The notes under the pieces were generated by a model, which did no database searches, was not told where the DNA came from, and saw only the letters and a list, made by a program, of their open reading frames with translations. A DNA stretch of 64,000 nt from Brachionus plicatilis (Eukaryota > Rotifera > Eurotatoria > Ploima > Brachionidae): contig QEOQ01000378.1 of assembly GCA_010279815.1 (NCBI GenBank), positions 621,906 through 685,905 of the forward strand, read 5' to 3'. Positions within the stretch are counted from its first letter, which is position 1; each line of letters starts with the position of its first letter. Positions 43,756 to 54,120 of this stretch are shown piece after piece. Position numbers and translations under genes: made by a program.

Positions 43756-44556
43756 ATGCCAACCTCCAATGAAACAGTTCATATAACCAATTCTGACAGG
43801 TATTTCATCAAAAAAATATAATTTTTAAAATCTAAATTTATGTATCCTAGACACTAAATTAGTCTTTATTTTATGCAGTTCAGAAAGGGTAAATAGTAAA
43901 ATCATCCCGTTTTTTTTTCATCCCCAAAAAATTATCCCGTTTTTATAATAAAGAAATTCATCCCCTTTTCTTATTTAAGAAATCTATCCCGTTTTTATAA
44001 TAAAAAAATTCATCCCGTTTTCTTATTTAAGAAAACTATCCCGTTTTTACAAATAAGAAAATTGTTCCATTTTTTTTAATCCCAAAAAGAAAAAAGGAAA
44101 ATTATCCTGTTATTTTTTTATACCAAAAAAAATAAGAATATACGCATTTTTGGTTCCACATTTGCGGTGAACATTTGCGGTTTATTATCATCTTTCCATC
44201 TATATAAATTAATAATTTTTTAAACCCTTTTTAAGACGTCCAAAAAGATTTCACTGAGCAATTTAGGATTAAAATCAGGGAAAATTTCGCTCAAAACCCA
44301 AATGAAACGATTGGTTTCTATTATTGGTTAATAATTAGATCAGCAGATAAAAGAAAATTTCTTGGGATAAAAGGTATTTATTCTTACTCAATTTACTAAT
44401 TTAAATAGTATTCTAACTTTTTATAATAAAGAACACTTGGCACGATATGTACCTCATGACAGAACATTTGAAAAAGCCTTTGAAAAAGCAAGCAATTCAT
44501 TGAAGACGTCCCGCTCAGTTGTTAACACTTCAGCTAAAAAACAACCAGAAAATTAG
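43756..44556 (+). CDS. Orphan multi-exon gene, splicing unresolved
   Basis: Family not recognised. A TATTTAG acceptor directly precedes an ATG at 43756 that opens MPTSNETVHITNSD up to a GACAG|GTATTT donor at 43799. Two clearly coding segments follow: 44236-44373 (DVQKDFTEQFRIKIRENFAQ, NETIGFYYWLII, RKFLGIK) and 44432-44556 (HLARYVPHDRTFEKAFEKAS.. to the stop). They join in frame across a 58-nt GT..AG intron. The link between the first exon and 44236 does not keep frame directly; a microexon near 43879-43888 may be involved, or the gene is broken. A tandem repeat (43900-44060) sits in the intron. Confidence 0.5.
43895..44100. repeat. Tandem repeat, unit about 54 bp
   Basis: About three to four degenerate copies of a unit containing TATCCCGTTTTTATAATAAA followed by TTCATCCCGTTTTCTTATTT. 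No coding content. Confidence 0.7.
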
Positions 44557-44607
44557 ACAAAATTTTGAATTAAAATTTATTAACTAATGAAATTTTTAAC
44601 ATGCTTC

Positions 44608-44823
44608 TGTAAAGTCTCAAGTTTGGACTTTAGGGATTTAAGCCAAGAAATAAACAAAACAATTTAATTTAGTAAATAGTTTATTAAATGGAATCCAAAG
44701 TTATAACAAGTAGTTAGTGGTATATATAGTGGTAAGTACATGTGCTTAAGCTGCAGTCAAACTTAACATTTATAAGAGGACTAGAGAGAAGAAAAGAGTG
44801 ATGTCAAGACACGGGTCTTAACA
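44608..44823 (-). mobile_element. Solo LTR
   Basis: 216 bp with TGTAAAG..CTTAACA ends (TG..CA) and a 4-bp duplication CTTC on both sides (44604-44607, 44824-44827). Read on the minus strand it starts TGTTAAGACC and has a TATATATA box followed by AATAAA, the order expected of an LTR. Not similar to the LTR at 25641. Confidence 0.65.
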
Positions 44824-45126
44824 CTTCCAATAATTTTTTTTAATTTTAACTTTTTTACGATTTTTTATAACTTTTTACGAAATTTTACCACTTTAAACTC
44901 AAATTTTACGAAATTTTACGTAAAATATCGTAAATTTTTTTCTCGAGTTTGAAACTTTGATTTTGTTGAATTTGAGCAAAATTATTAAAAAAGTACTAGA
45001 AAACGGCGAATTTTTGGCCTTTTAGTTTTTACCCTTTTTAACGTAAAATTACGTAAATTACCAAATTCTACGATTGTAATTTTACGTAAAAACCCACATG
45101 TCAAATCATCACTTTTACGTGATTAA

Positions 45127-45413
45127 TTCGTGAAATAAATGAGGTTAATTTTGTAAACCTCATTTATTTCACGAAAATTTACGTACCGTAAACTCGTGTT
45201 TACGACTCTAAGAGTTAAGGCCAAAACCTCCGCTTTTACTCTAATTGAAATTGTATTTTACTCTTTATGGCCAAAGATTGAGTTTTTGGAAAAAAATTTA
45301 AAAAAAATAAAAAATCCCATCCTTTGCCATATAGAGTAAAAGACAATTTCAATTAGAGTAAAAGCGGAGGTTTTGGCCTTAACTCTTAGAGTCGTGAACA
45401 CGAGTTTACGGTA
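45127..45413. mobile_element. Two adjoining foldbacks
   Basis: A hairpin with arms CGTGAAATAAATGAGGTT (about 45133-45176) abuts a larger one, 45184-45413, that begins TACCGTAAACTCGTG and ends with its complement, with about 85-nt arms containing AAGGCCAAAACCTCCGC. The larger one is flanked by TA. No coding capacity; MITE-like. Confidence 0.7.
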
Positions 45414-45844
45414 TTTTACAGTAAGCTTATATAGCGTATTAAATAATTTATTAAAAGCAAACTATGACTGTGGATGACCAATTTGTGTTTTTTTTCAATT
45501 GTGAATATTTTTGTGTAACTCAAATTTATTTTGTAATTGGAATTATTTTATTAATTAAAGTCTCTTATTTATTTTATATAGATAACAAAATTGTCAATGT
45601 GACTTAAACTTTAGATAAATAAAAAAAAATAATAAATATCTAATTTGAACTTAAATAAAAATTGATTGAAAACAAATTTACCCAACACTCAGAAGCTGAA
45701 AAAAAAGCGAAAAAAATCTTCAACAATTATTGTCTTTATTTAACAAATGTAAAATACAAAACTAAAAAACCTTCTTTTTTATTTTCACTCTGACTGCTTT
45801 TACTCCAAGCAAAACATCACTTTAAAAAAAATATAGGAAAAAAT

Positions 45845-45915
45845 AAATCGCCACGAACGTGCAGCTTAGTTGTGAGCTGAACGGTCCTAATCGACAGCCA
45901 CGTGTTTGTCTAAAA
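45845..45915. other. Unexplained GC-rich island
   Basis: About 70 bp (TCGCCACGAACGTGCAGC.. to ..GACAGCCACGTG) of clearly higher GC than its surroundings. On the minus strand it follows a TTTGGTTTTAG acceptor and lies 3' of the PCGF polyadenylation signal. It contains a small CAGCT..AGCTG stem. All frames are short. It could be a small RNA, an untranslated exon or a transposon end. Confidence 0.4.
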
Positions 45916-46010
45916 CCAAACAAAAAATACTTCAAAAAATAGTTTATTAACTATTATATTACACTTCTAATTATAATCACAATACCGGGCGTAAACTCTA
46001 TCTCGATGGC

Positions 46011-49000
46011 TCAAAAGACCAACTTGGGCCGAAAGTTCAGTCTCATCGGCATTTCCTAAAATAAAAAAAATTAATTTTATTTTTAAATTTGAATTTTATT
46101 TCTTAAATTAGAAAAGAAAATAATGAAAATTTTTTTTTTCGTAAATTTGAAATAAATAAAAAATAATGGCAAGTTGAAGTTTATGATCAATTTTTGATGC
46201 TCAGAATGATCAAATCAAACTAAAACTATAAAATAAATTTAAATTTTTAAATAGAATTAGTGCAGAGGTAAATTTTTGGTTTCAACATACTTTGTTAAAT
46301 CTAAAGATAAAATCTGCAAAAGTTTGAAAAAAATTATCCACTTAAAATATCATCATTTGGGTGGTGTGCACTCTGCATTGTGTATTTTGATATTGCAGAG
46401 CTTATTTTTTCATATAACATAGAATGTTAAATCCAAAAATGTATCTCTGCATTATTTCTATTAAGAATTGACAATTTATTTAATAGTTTTAGTTTGATTT
46501 GATCATTTTGAGCATCTAAAATTGATCATAAACTTCAAATTGCCAAAATAATGAAAATTTATTTTTCGTAAATTTGAAAAAATAAAAAATAATGAAATTT
46601 TATTTTCTTAATTTATAAAAAAAAACAATGAAATTTTTTTTCAAAAAATTAATGAAAATTTTTTTTCATAAATATGAAAAGAATGGCTTATAATTTCGCT
46701 AGTAGTAAAATTATTTTAGTAGCGTGGCGCTACTAAATAAAAGAATTTTAATTTCTTCACAACTTTATTGAAAAAACTAAAAAACTCAACTTCAAATTAA
46801 AATAAAACAAATATATATAGAAAATAAAAGGGAGCAGAGACCCAGGAGGAAGGGGCTGGGGTAGAGGGGGTGTTACATTATGATTATCACGTATGAGTTG
46901 TTTTAATCTTATGAGACATTAGTAGATTTTCTTAGAGAACTTAATTCAGGTTTAATTGAGAATGTTACATTGCGTGCAAAGGAGGTTTAGAAAATGAAAT
47001 GGATGGGAAGCGCTATTTCAGCTTCACTGAAAAGAGCCTAGATTTGCATGATTGATACATCGTGCAAATCTCAACGTTATTCTTTATATTCAAAATGACA
47101 CTAAGAAATGGCTTCGAAACAACATAATCAATGAATATCCCAGAGTAACTTAAGAGCGTGAAAAATTAGTGAAAAAAACCTCAAATTTGGTTAAAAAATT
47201 GACTGGGGTGAAGTTTTGACATGAGTTAATTAATTAAATGAATTAGTTATTTTGCTAACTCATTTTTTTTAGTAACTCATTTTTTTAACTCATTTTTTTC
47301 TGCTTCAATACTTTGATGGTTACAAAATAAAATCAGAATAAAAAAAAAGAATCGTTTTTGAAAGGCAGAAAATAGACACAAAAGTTATTTCGGTTTAGTT
47401 TTCAGAGAAAAAAGAGTCTATGACAAGGTAGCAATTACTCAATGGAGTTCGAAAGTTAACAAATCTAGATTCGAAACCTCGTCTGTACTCATTTACCAGT
47501 CATAGAAGTAATGGGACAGAATTTGTAACTCCAACCCTGACATATCTTTCGCTTAATTCAAAAAGCTAGTTCACACTTGTAAGAATTTTTAATTTGTTTT
47601 GGGCCTCGTGGTATAAAATGCTTGAGGGGGTATCAAACCTTAGTTTAAGAATGGATCGAACTGCTATGTTTCTGCTCACTGCTCATTTTTTTTTAACTAA
47701 TGTCAAAACTTCAAGCCAGTAAAAAATTGTATATTGAAGATAATAAATAAAAATAGCTTTTGTTGAAAGTGATAAGCGTTTTTTTATGAAAGTTTACCGA
47801 AAGCTACAAGGACATATGTTATCAACTTTATTGAAGGATTGAAAATAAATTCTTAATTAATACGATTTCTTAATTAATTTTTTTAAATCTGAAAAAAAAT
47901 TAATAACAATGAATTTTTTTTCCTTAAATCTGAAAAAAAATAAAAAACAATGAATTTTTTTTCTGAACATTTGAAAATAAAATAAAATGTAATGATTTTT
48001 TTTTCCTTAAATTAAAAAAAAAAATAATGAAATTTTTTTTCTTAAATTTGAAAATAAAATAAAATGTAATGAAATTTTTTTTTTTAGATCTAAAAAAAAA
48101 TTAATAACAATGAATTTTTTTTCCTTAAATCTGAAAAAAAATAAAAAACAATGAATTTTTTATTATTAAATTAGAAAATAAAATAAAAGATAAAAAAGTT
48201 TTTTTTTTCTTAATTCTGGAAAAAAATAAAAAACAATTAAAATTAATAGATATATTATGCATTATTAGAATTTTCCTGTTCTTTGTACAGGACAATTCAT
48301 TGAATCATTTTGAATATAAAGAATAACGTTGAGATTTGCACGATGTATTAAAATCTAGGCTCTTTTCAGTGAAGCTGAAATAGCGCTTCCCATTCATTTC
48401 ATTTTCTAAACCTTCTATGCACGCAATTTAACATTCTCAATTAAACCTGAATTAAGTTTTAGAATAAGAATAAAAGATAATGAAAAATAATCAAAATAAT
48501 TTTTTCTTAAATTGGAAAAAAAAAAAGGAAAATGAAAAATAACGAAATTTTTTTTTCATAAATCTGAAAAAAAATAAAAAACAATAATTTTCATTTCTTA
48601 AATAAGAAAAAAAATAATGAATTTTTTTTTTCTTAAATTTGAAAATAAAATAAAAGGTAATGAAATTTTTTTTTTCTTAAATCTGAAAAAAAATAAAAAA
48701 CAATAATTTTTATTTCTTAAATTAGAAAAAAAATAATGAAATTTTTTTTTTCTTAAATCTGAAAAAAAATAAAAAATAATGATTTTTTTTTTCCTTAAAT
48801 TAAAAAAAAAATAATGAATTTTTTTTTCTTAAATTTGAAAAAAAAAATAAAAAAATTATCTCAATTACTTTATCTTTCCATTTGGTGACGAGAATAAATT
48901 TAAGAGTGTGGTCCTTGCCCAGTATTTCATCATTGCACACAATGTCCAGTTCTTTGTACAGGTCGATGTTGGAGTAGATTTTGTGGGCGACAAATTTTTT

Positions 49001-49594
49001 CAAATGGTTTATGGTCGAGTGGCACGAGCACAAGATGAATTTTCTTTCCAAGTGTTTGAGGCCGTCGAGCGGCTCGAGACTAAGCGCTATCTGTTCATCG
49101 TCGCGGTGAAAGTTGTTCATGTCTGTCTTGGCTTCGCCATTGCTCTCGGCTTTTTTATCACAGTTTATGGAGCCTAATTTTAGATCAGTTAGCAGGTTGA
49201 ATTGTTCGAGTTTTTCCTTGAGCTCGCGTGGATACTCGAGCTGGTTGTCGTCAAAGTACTTTAGTTGACGCTGCAGCTCGGCCCGCTCCAAATCGGGCAC
49301 TAGTTTGTAGACTATTGACTGGAGGGTGCGATCATGGGCAATGTAGAGCAGCGGATGAGACTGGTGCAGAAGAGTGTCGCATATGGGACAGTTGGTGTTC
49401 TCTTCGAGATACTCGACAATGCATTTTTTACAAACTTTTTGGGCAAAAATTAAGAGAAAAATTTTTTTGTCAAGGGTCTTACAAGTATGCAGACATTCTG
49501 TGATCGTGGTGGCGTCGATCAGATAGCCTTTGCATAATACACATGTTATAAAAGTGTTTACGTCTGTAAGCAAAATTTTTTTGTCACTTTTCAT
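46011..49594 (-). CDS. Polycomb group RING finger protein (PCGF3/5-like), three exons
   Basis: Minus-strand exons 49594-49483, 49434-48869 and 46055-46011 join in frame to 240 residues; human PCGF3 is 242. Role: RING partner of RING1 in PRC1 histone H2A ubiquitin ligase complexes in the nucleus. Visible: LTDVNTFITCVLC..CLHTFCKKCIVEYLEENTNCPIC, a complete C3HC4 RING, then HQSHPLLYIAHDRTLQSIVYKLVP as in PCGF3/5, and a C-terminal RAWUL domain with ILGKDHTLKFILVTKW. The first intron (48 nt) is in phase with no stop, so a naive frame adds 16 false residues in the RING; removing it restores CLHTFCKKC. The last exon encodes only EMPMRLNFRPKLVF, matching the family's APLxLHYRPK ending, and lies behind a 2813-nt intron full of repeats. 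The start is taken at the first ATG (49594). AATAAA follows near 45940 on this strand. Confidence 0.88.
46150..46550. repeat. Inverted repeat in the PCGF intron
   Basis: Arms with TTGAAGTTTATGATCAATTT and ATGATCAAATCAAACTAAAA (about 46160-46230) are repeated in inverse orientation at about 46490-46550. MITE-like; a diverged relative may lie at 61410-61440. Confidence 0.65.
46945..48455. repeat. 1.5-kb element with about 160-bp inverted ends
   Basis: The left arm (46945-47102) contains GGGAAGCGCTATTTCAGCTT and GTGCAAATCTCAACGTTATT; the right arm (48300-48455) is its close complement. The interior has no recognisable transposase. It lies wholly in the PCGF intron. Class unknown. Confidence 0.65.
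47870..48850. repeat. Degenerate A/T tandem repeat array
   Basis: Many copies of a 40-45 bp unit of the form CTTAAATCTGAAAAAAAATA followed by AAAAAACAATGAA and a T-run. Similar units occur at 46060-46140 and 46555-46680. It occupies the 5' half of the PCGF intron around the right arm of the inverted element. Confidence 0.7.
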
Positions 49595-50990
49595 GATTTT
49601 GCAGCTGAGTAGATGGCTCACTTTTGAAGTCTATCTTCTCTCAAAGATATTGACTTAGTTTTAGAAATAATTATCGTCGATTTGCATTTTTTCTAGTTTA
49701 ATTTAGGGGCTATTTTAATATTCGTTTCAAATGTAAATTTGACTCGACACTTTTTTTGTCTTTACTGTTGCTATGAGTTTTTTTTCTTCTTTTTTTTTTT
49801 CATTTTTTATGCCAAGGATTAAATTAAATTTCAAAGCAAATAAAGATTTAACAAACATTTTTTTCATGCTTTATTAATTATTTAAATACTAAATATTAAG
49901 TTGCTGAATGAGTTTTTTTTGGTGATTAAACAAAAATTAATCTGCTGAATAAACATTATGTTGAGAAATTTTTCAAAAAGGAAGAAAAAATAGTAAAAAA
50001 TTAATGAAATTGTACCACATGGCTCTTAGCTAAATGTGCACAATTTTTGATATACACTGCTGAATTGATACTAGGGTTTTGCCAAATTTACGGAATTTTT
50101 ACGGAATTTATTTTTCACGTCATTCAAAAGAAAAAGTTAAAGAACATTTGAGAATTTCAGACAATCTTTTGAATTGTTGAAATATTTAATTGTATTACCT
50201 TAAGTAAATTAATATTATTTATTAATACTATATATCATTTTGTAGAGGAAAAAATTCTAAGATCAACAGTATACAACATTATATAGGTTTCTTGTATAAT
50301 AAAGGAGATATAAGGCTTTAAAGAATTGTTTGGCTTTTAGAGTATATTCGATAAATTTGAATATCTCAGGCTTGGTAAATGCGATTTACAAATTTTTTTT
50401 TTTAATTTTTACAGAAAAATGGTTATTTTATTAGATACTGGATTTGATTTCGACAAGTTCTATTTTTTGTGTCCACAATCGTCCTTGACCCTTATTTTTT
50501 TGACCAATACCCGAAAGTGTCTTATAACTCAGCCATAGTAGGTCCTATAATCTTAAAACTAAAAAATTTGAATACCTTAGTAATTTTTACTTGTGGCTGT
50601 AGAGAGTTTTTTTTATTTTCTCTTTTATTTCTCTTAAAAAAAGTGCTCAAAATGAGGCATTTTTAAAAAAATTGAAAAAAATAAAGTTTATTGAAGTTTT
50701 TAATCAAAATTTGTATCAAAATCTTTTTCTTTTTGATTTTGTTTGGGGGTATTCGACCATGCTGAGTTTAAAAATATTTTGATTTAATTTTTTTAAGCTT
50801 TAGTTAAGAATATATTTTTATATATTTTTTAAAGAAATTAAAAAACATCACCAGAAAACAAATGTGGACAAATGTGAGTGTAAAAGAAACAAAAAATTTT
50901 TATATTAATATATAATTTACTCAGATTAATTTTCCAAAAAAAATTAATTTATTTCAAAAAATTTCAAACTTTCAGTATTGCTATGATAAA
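49595..50990. other. AT-rich DNA, no gene seen
   Basis: 5' flank of PCGF, then unassigned sequence. The open frame at 50469-50666 has no motif and is not trusted. Confidence 0.4.
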
Positions 50991-51000
50991 CTGTTTTTAC

Positions 51001-51316
51001 CAGAGTTGTTCAAAAGTCCCAAACAAAGTCCAAGTCATTAAAAAAAAGTCCAAGTCCAGACTTTTTCTTTTAATTTTCTAGATCAGGCTTTATATCAAAA
51101 AATTTATATACTCCTGGGTTGTCTAATGCAAAAGATTTGCCATATATCAGAATTTTGTTGCAATTTTAGCATAAATTTTTTTTCAGTATTCAAAATTTTA
51201 AAGTCTTGACTTGGACTTTAAAAAAAAAAAAATTAAAGCCTTTGGTTGGACTTTTGAGAAAAAAAAAAGTCTGGACTTGGACTTGACTTGAGACTAGTGA
51301 CTTTTAAACAACTCTG
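51001..51316. mobile_element. 'AAGTCC' hAT-like MITE, intact copy
   Basis: Ends CAGAGTTGTTCAAAAGTCC and, complemented, CAGAGTTGTTTAAAAGTCAC. A perfect 8-bp duplication GTTTTTAC lies at 50993-51000 and 51317-51324. 316 bp, non-coding, best-preserved member of its family here. Confidence 0.85.
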
Positions 51317-51554
51317 GTTTTTACAAAATTTTACGTAATTTTACGTAAATTTTTATTAAAAAAAACTGGAAAAATGGTAAATTTTATTAAATTTTAGTAA
51401 AAAAAAACGAGAAAAAAAAATCGTTAAAAAAACATAACTGTGATGCAATTATTAATGATCCGACCAGTCACTATTTTTTTCAATGACTATTTTTTTAATT
51501 CCCTAAGAATTAAAAACTTTTAAAGGAATATAAAACAAATATCTTTTCATTAAA

Positions 51555-51949
51555 TAATACCTTTTTTAAGTGATCAATATATCTTTTGCATTTAAATGGC
51601 GTGATTGTTTTTTCAAATTCTCTAATAGCAGTAATCGAATCACAATCGGATAAGACCATTTTTTTTCTTACAAAAACTTATAGCTCATTCCATAAAAATT
51701 CAATTGAGTTAATATCTGGTGATTTCGGAGGTGATTTTATCTCTTTAATCCTAGATTATTTATCTTTATGATGAATTTTAGTAAATAAAGTACCCAACTT
51801 GTGTTATTTGTTTTTAAAAAGGATGAACATAACAATGAGTTATGTTTTGGGTCATTGTCTTGGTGTAAATTGAACTCATTATCAAACTTTTTTACACCAA
51901 AAGGCATCAAATAATCACCGAGAAATTCTCTATATAACTCTGAATTCAT
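51555..51949 (-). mobile_element. Tc1/mariner transposase C-terminal fragment
   Basis: The minus strand reads YREFLGDYLMPFG, FNLHQDNDPKHNS (second catalytic Asp block), then in another frame KSPDINSIEFLWNEL (third catalytic block, the PDxNxIExxW signature) and a tail with ITAIREFEKTITP. Frameshifts and stops separate the parts, and the N-terminal half is absent. Dead copy. Confidence 0.8.
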
Positions 51950-52069
51950 GTTTTCCTTAATTCAGAGTTATATAGAGAATTCAGACATATATTCTTTTAA
52001 AAATCATCAATTCTTAGGTAATTAAAATAAGTTTGCGTAATTTTACGTAAATTTACGTAAATTTGAATA

Positions 52070-52315
52070 AATAAATGTTTAACTATGAGTCTAAAAATTG
52101 TTCTGCAAGATGTATCCACTGATACAAAATTTGTGCCACCCAAATTTAGTCTGTGCAATAATTCTGCAATTTAATTTTAATGATTTTCTAATACATTTAG
52201 TGTTTTGCAAACTTGCAGAGTTTTTGCGAAGACTTAATTTGGGTGGTACAAAGTTTGTATCAGCTAATACATTTTGCTGAAAAATTTTTAGACTTATAGT
52301 TAAACATTTATTTCA
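52070..52315. mobile_element. Foldback MITE
   Basis: Arms of about 85 nt starting AAATGTTTAACTATGAGTCT and containing GCCACCCAAATT pair with the right arm (about 52231-52315). Immediately left is a TTACGTAAATTTACG motif cluster. Confidence 0.7.
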
Positions 52316-52614
52316 TTTTAAGATTTTTGTTATTGTTCTTTGTACCAAAATTCACAATGCCAAAATTAAAATCATTCAAATATTTTTTCTGTTTTTTCAT
52401 TATTTTCCTCTTTTTGTCTTTTTGTCTTTTTTTCTTAAAACTAAATTTTTCACTTTATTTAAATTATTTTGTCTCTAAAAAGATTTTGAAAAAAATTTTT
52501 TGTTAGAGGTAAAATATTAAACTGAATACGAAAAAAATAAAAGAAACTATCATAATCTTCTTTTTTGTCAATTTTTTTTGGTTTTGATTTCTCACGTATG
52601 TATTCTCACATGTA

Positions 52615-52745
52615 TTCCCATAGGTATCCCATAATTTATTATTTCAAAATTGATTAATGGGATTTATCAATACCCAGTAATTATTCATTTTGTCACGTAT
52701 GTCTAAAACGCTTTTTTGAGAAAAAAATCTCTTTTGTGTCAACAA
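52615..52745 (+). repeat. Segmental duplication, outer part of copy A
   Basis: GGTATCCCATAATTTATTAT and ATTGATTAATGGGATTTATC recur at about 56135-56215, upstream of the second tRNA-Sec gene. Copy A carries about 550 bp of extra DNA between this block and the tRNA flank, including an AAGTCC MITE. Confidence 0.7.
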
Positions 52746-52915
52746 ATTTGAATTTAAATTTTGTTAAAAAATATTTTTGGATGTTTTTTTTTGATCATGA
52801 TAATGTATCGCTGGCGTTTTATCTTTATTAATAAAGTCTCCTATTTTTAGCTGCGAGAAAAGCATTATAAAAATAATAAGATACTCCTTGGACATTTGGC
52901 CCTTTTAGTTTTTAT

Positions 52916-53103
52916 CAGAGTTATTTAAAGTCTCAAAATAAAGTCCAAATCTAGAGTTTTAAATTAAAAAAAGTCCGAAAAACATGATTTTTTGTTCCAG
53001 GTAGTTAATGTTGCGGCCTAGTTAAAATCAGTCACTAAAATTAGAAAACAAAAATTTACAAATTCCGGACTTGGACTTGACTTGAGTCTTTTAAACAACC
53101 CTG
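52916..53103. mobile_element. 'AAGTCC' MITE, short copy
   Basis: Left CAGAGTTATTTAAAGTCTC and right complement CAGGGTTGTTTAAAAGAC ends. The flanks GTTTTTAT and GTTTTCAC look like a diverged 8-bp duplication. It inserted within the copy A duplication, so copy B lacks it. Confidence 0.65.
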
Positions 53104-53423
53104 GTTTTCACCTTACACTTAAATGGCTTTGGGCTAATAGAGCTAGTAATTAAATTTTCAAAATTAAAATAGAATGCTTAAAATTACCAGATCTAAGTTT
53201 AAAAATTTTGACCTCAAAATTTAAGCTGTCAGAAAAAATAGCAAATTTTATTAGAATAAAAAATATCTTATAATTAAATCCTAGGAGCCAAGCAAAAGAT
53301 CAAGAAGTATTAATTTAATTTAATTTTAAAAATAATCAAATTAAATTTATTGCTCTGCCATCTTTATGAGAATATATTTTTAAAAAATTTTTTACTCTAT
53401 GTTAAAAACTAGAAGCAGTTATC

Positions 53424-53430
53424 TATAAAA
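53424..53430 (+). promoter_or_regulatory. TATA box of tRNA-Sec copy A
   Basis: TATAAAA centred about 28 bp before the tRNA start, with a conserved TTACTCTATGTTAAAAACTA block (about 53395) where a proximal sequence element would lie. Metazoan tRNA-Sec genes use such upstream, U6-like pol III promoters. Both elements are conserved in copy B. Confidence 0.6.
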
Positions 53431-53454
53431 GAAAAAAAAAATCTTAATATAAAT

Positions 53455-53541
53455 GCCCAAATGAACTTCGGTGGTCCGGTGTGCAGGCTTCAAACCTGTA
53501 GCTGTCTAACGACAGAGTGGTTCGATTCCACCTTTTGGGCG
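53455..53541 (+). tRNA. tRNA-Sec (TCA), copy A
   Basis: 87 nt without CCA, the length of the animal gene. Anticodon arm CAGGCTTCAAACCTG with TCA, the near-invariant GTAGCTGTCTAaCGACAGAG long variable arm, B box GGTTCGATTCC, and a long acceptor stem GCCCAAATG against CCTTTTGGGC. Discriminator G, and CCA is genomically encoded next to it. It inserts selenocysteine at UGA together with SECIS factors. A T-run follows as terminator. Confidence 0.96.
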
Positions 53542-53721
53542 CCATATTTTTTACCAAAAAATATTCAGTAAAATTTTTTTTTCAGTAAAAATGTGCATAG
53601 AAAAAGATGTTTAAAAAAATTTATGCCGGAAATAAAAATTATTATTTGAATATATTTTTTTAAAATAAAATTTTATTTCAAAAAGCGTGTTATTATTAAA
53701 GCAAAAAATTTTGTCTTTGTT

Positions 53722-54120
53722 GGTTTTAAATTTTATTTTGGATAATGGTAATTTAGCTGTCCTGTGCACAATTGCTCTCTCTTTGGGGCCTTGTCAAAAT
53801 TTGTCCCCTCACCATCTTCTGATTGTTTGTAGAAACAAATCCAATTTGACAAGACATATTTAGATCAGCTCAAGGCGCCTAGCGATGACTAATTTAAAAA
53901 ATCTCAAAGTTGATGAATCGAAAATAAATAAACATAAATTCTGCTGCAAATTCTATTCAATACATAATTTCAAATGCGTCCCGTTCAAATCTTGCCTCTC
54001 TCTCATCTCTTGCAATAATCTTTTTTTTTTTCTATATATGCAAATTACACTTTAATTATAGATTCACTTCAGTATTTCGTTTTTTACTTTCATAAACCAA
54101 AATTATAATCCCAATAAAAG
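53722..54120. other. 5' flank of KIAA0319-like gene
   Basis: Probable promoter and leader. GC is slightly raised at 53755-53890. A TTTAATTATAG tract ending at about 54061 could be the leader acceptor for the gene starting at 54121. No other gene. Confidence 0.4.

Larger units (their letters stand above)
53312..53720 (+). repeat. Segmental duplication copy A around tRNA-Sec
   Basis: The tRNA and about 140 bp upstream plus about 150 bp downstream are nearly the same as 56285-56690. Shared flanks include TTACTCTATGTTAAAAACTA upstream and GTGCATAGAAAAAGATGTTT downstream. Confidence 0.85.

Noticed and set aside
49595..49621. Nine-residue N-terminal extension of PCGF
   Set aside because: It would start at GTG; the first ATG at 49594 is adjacent to the RING as in other PCGF proteins.
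50469..50666. 65-aa frame
   Set aside because: Ends in a hydrophobic T-run and shows no family signature or conserved splice sites.
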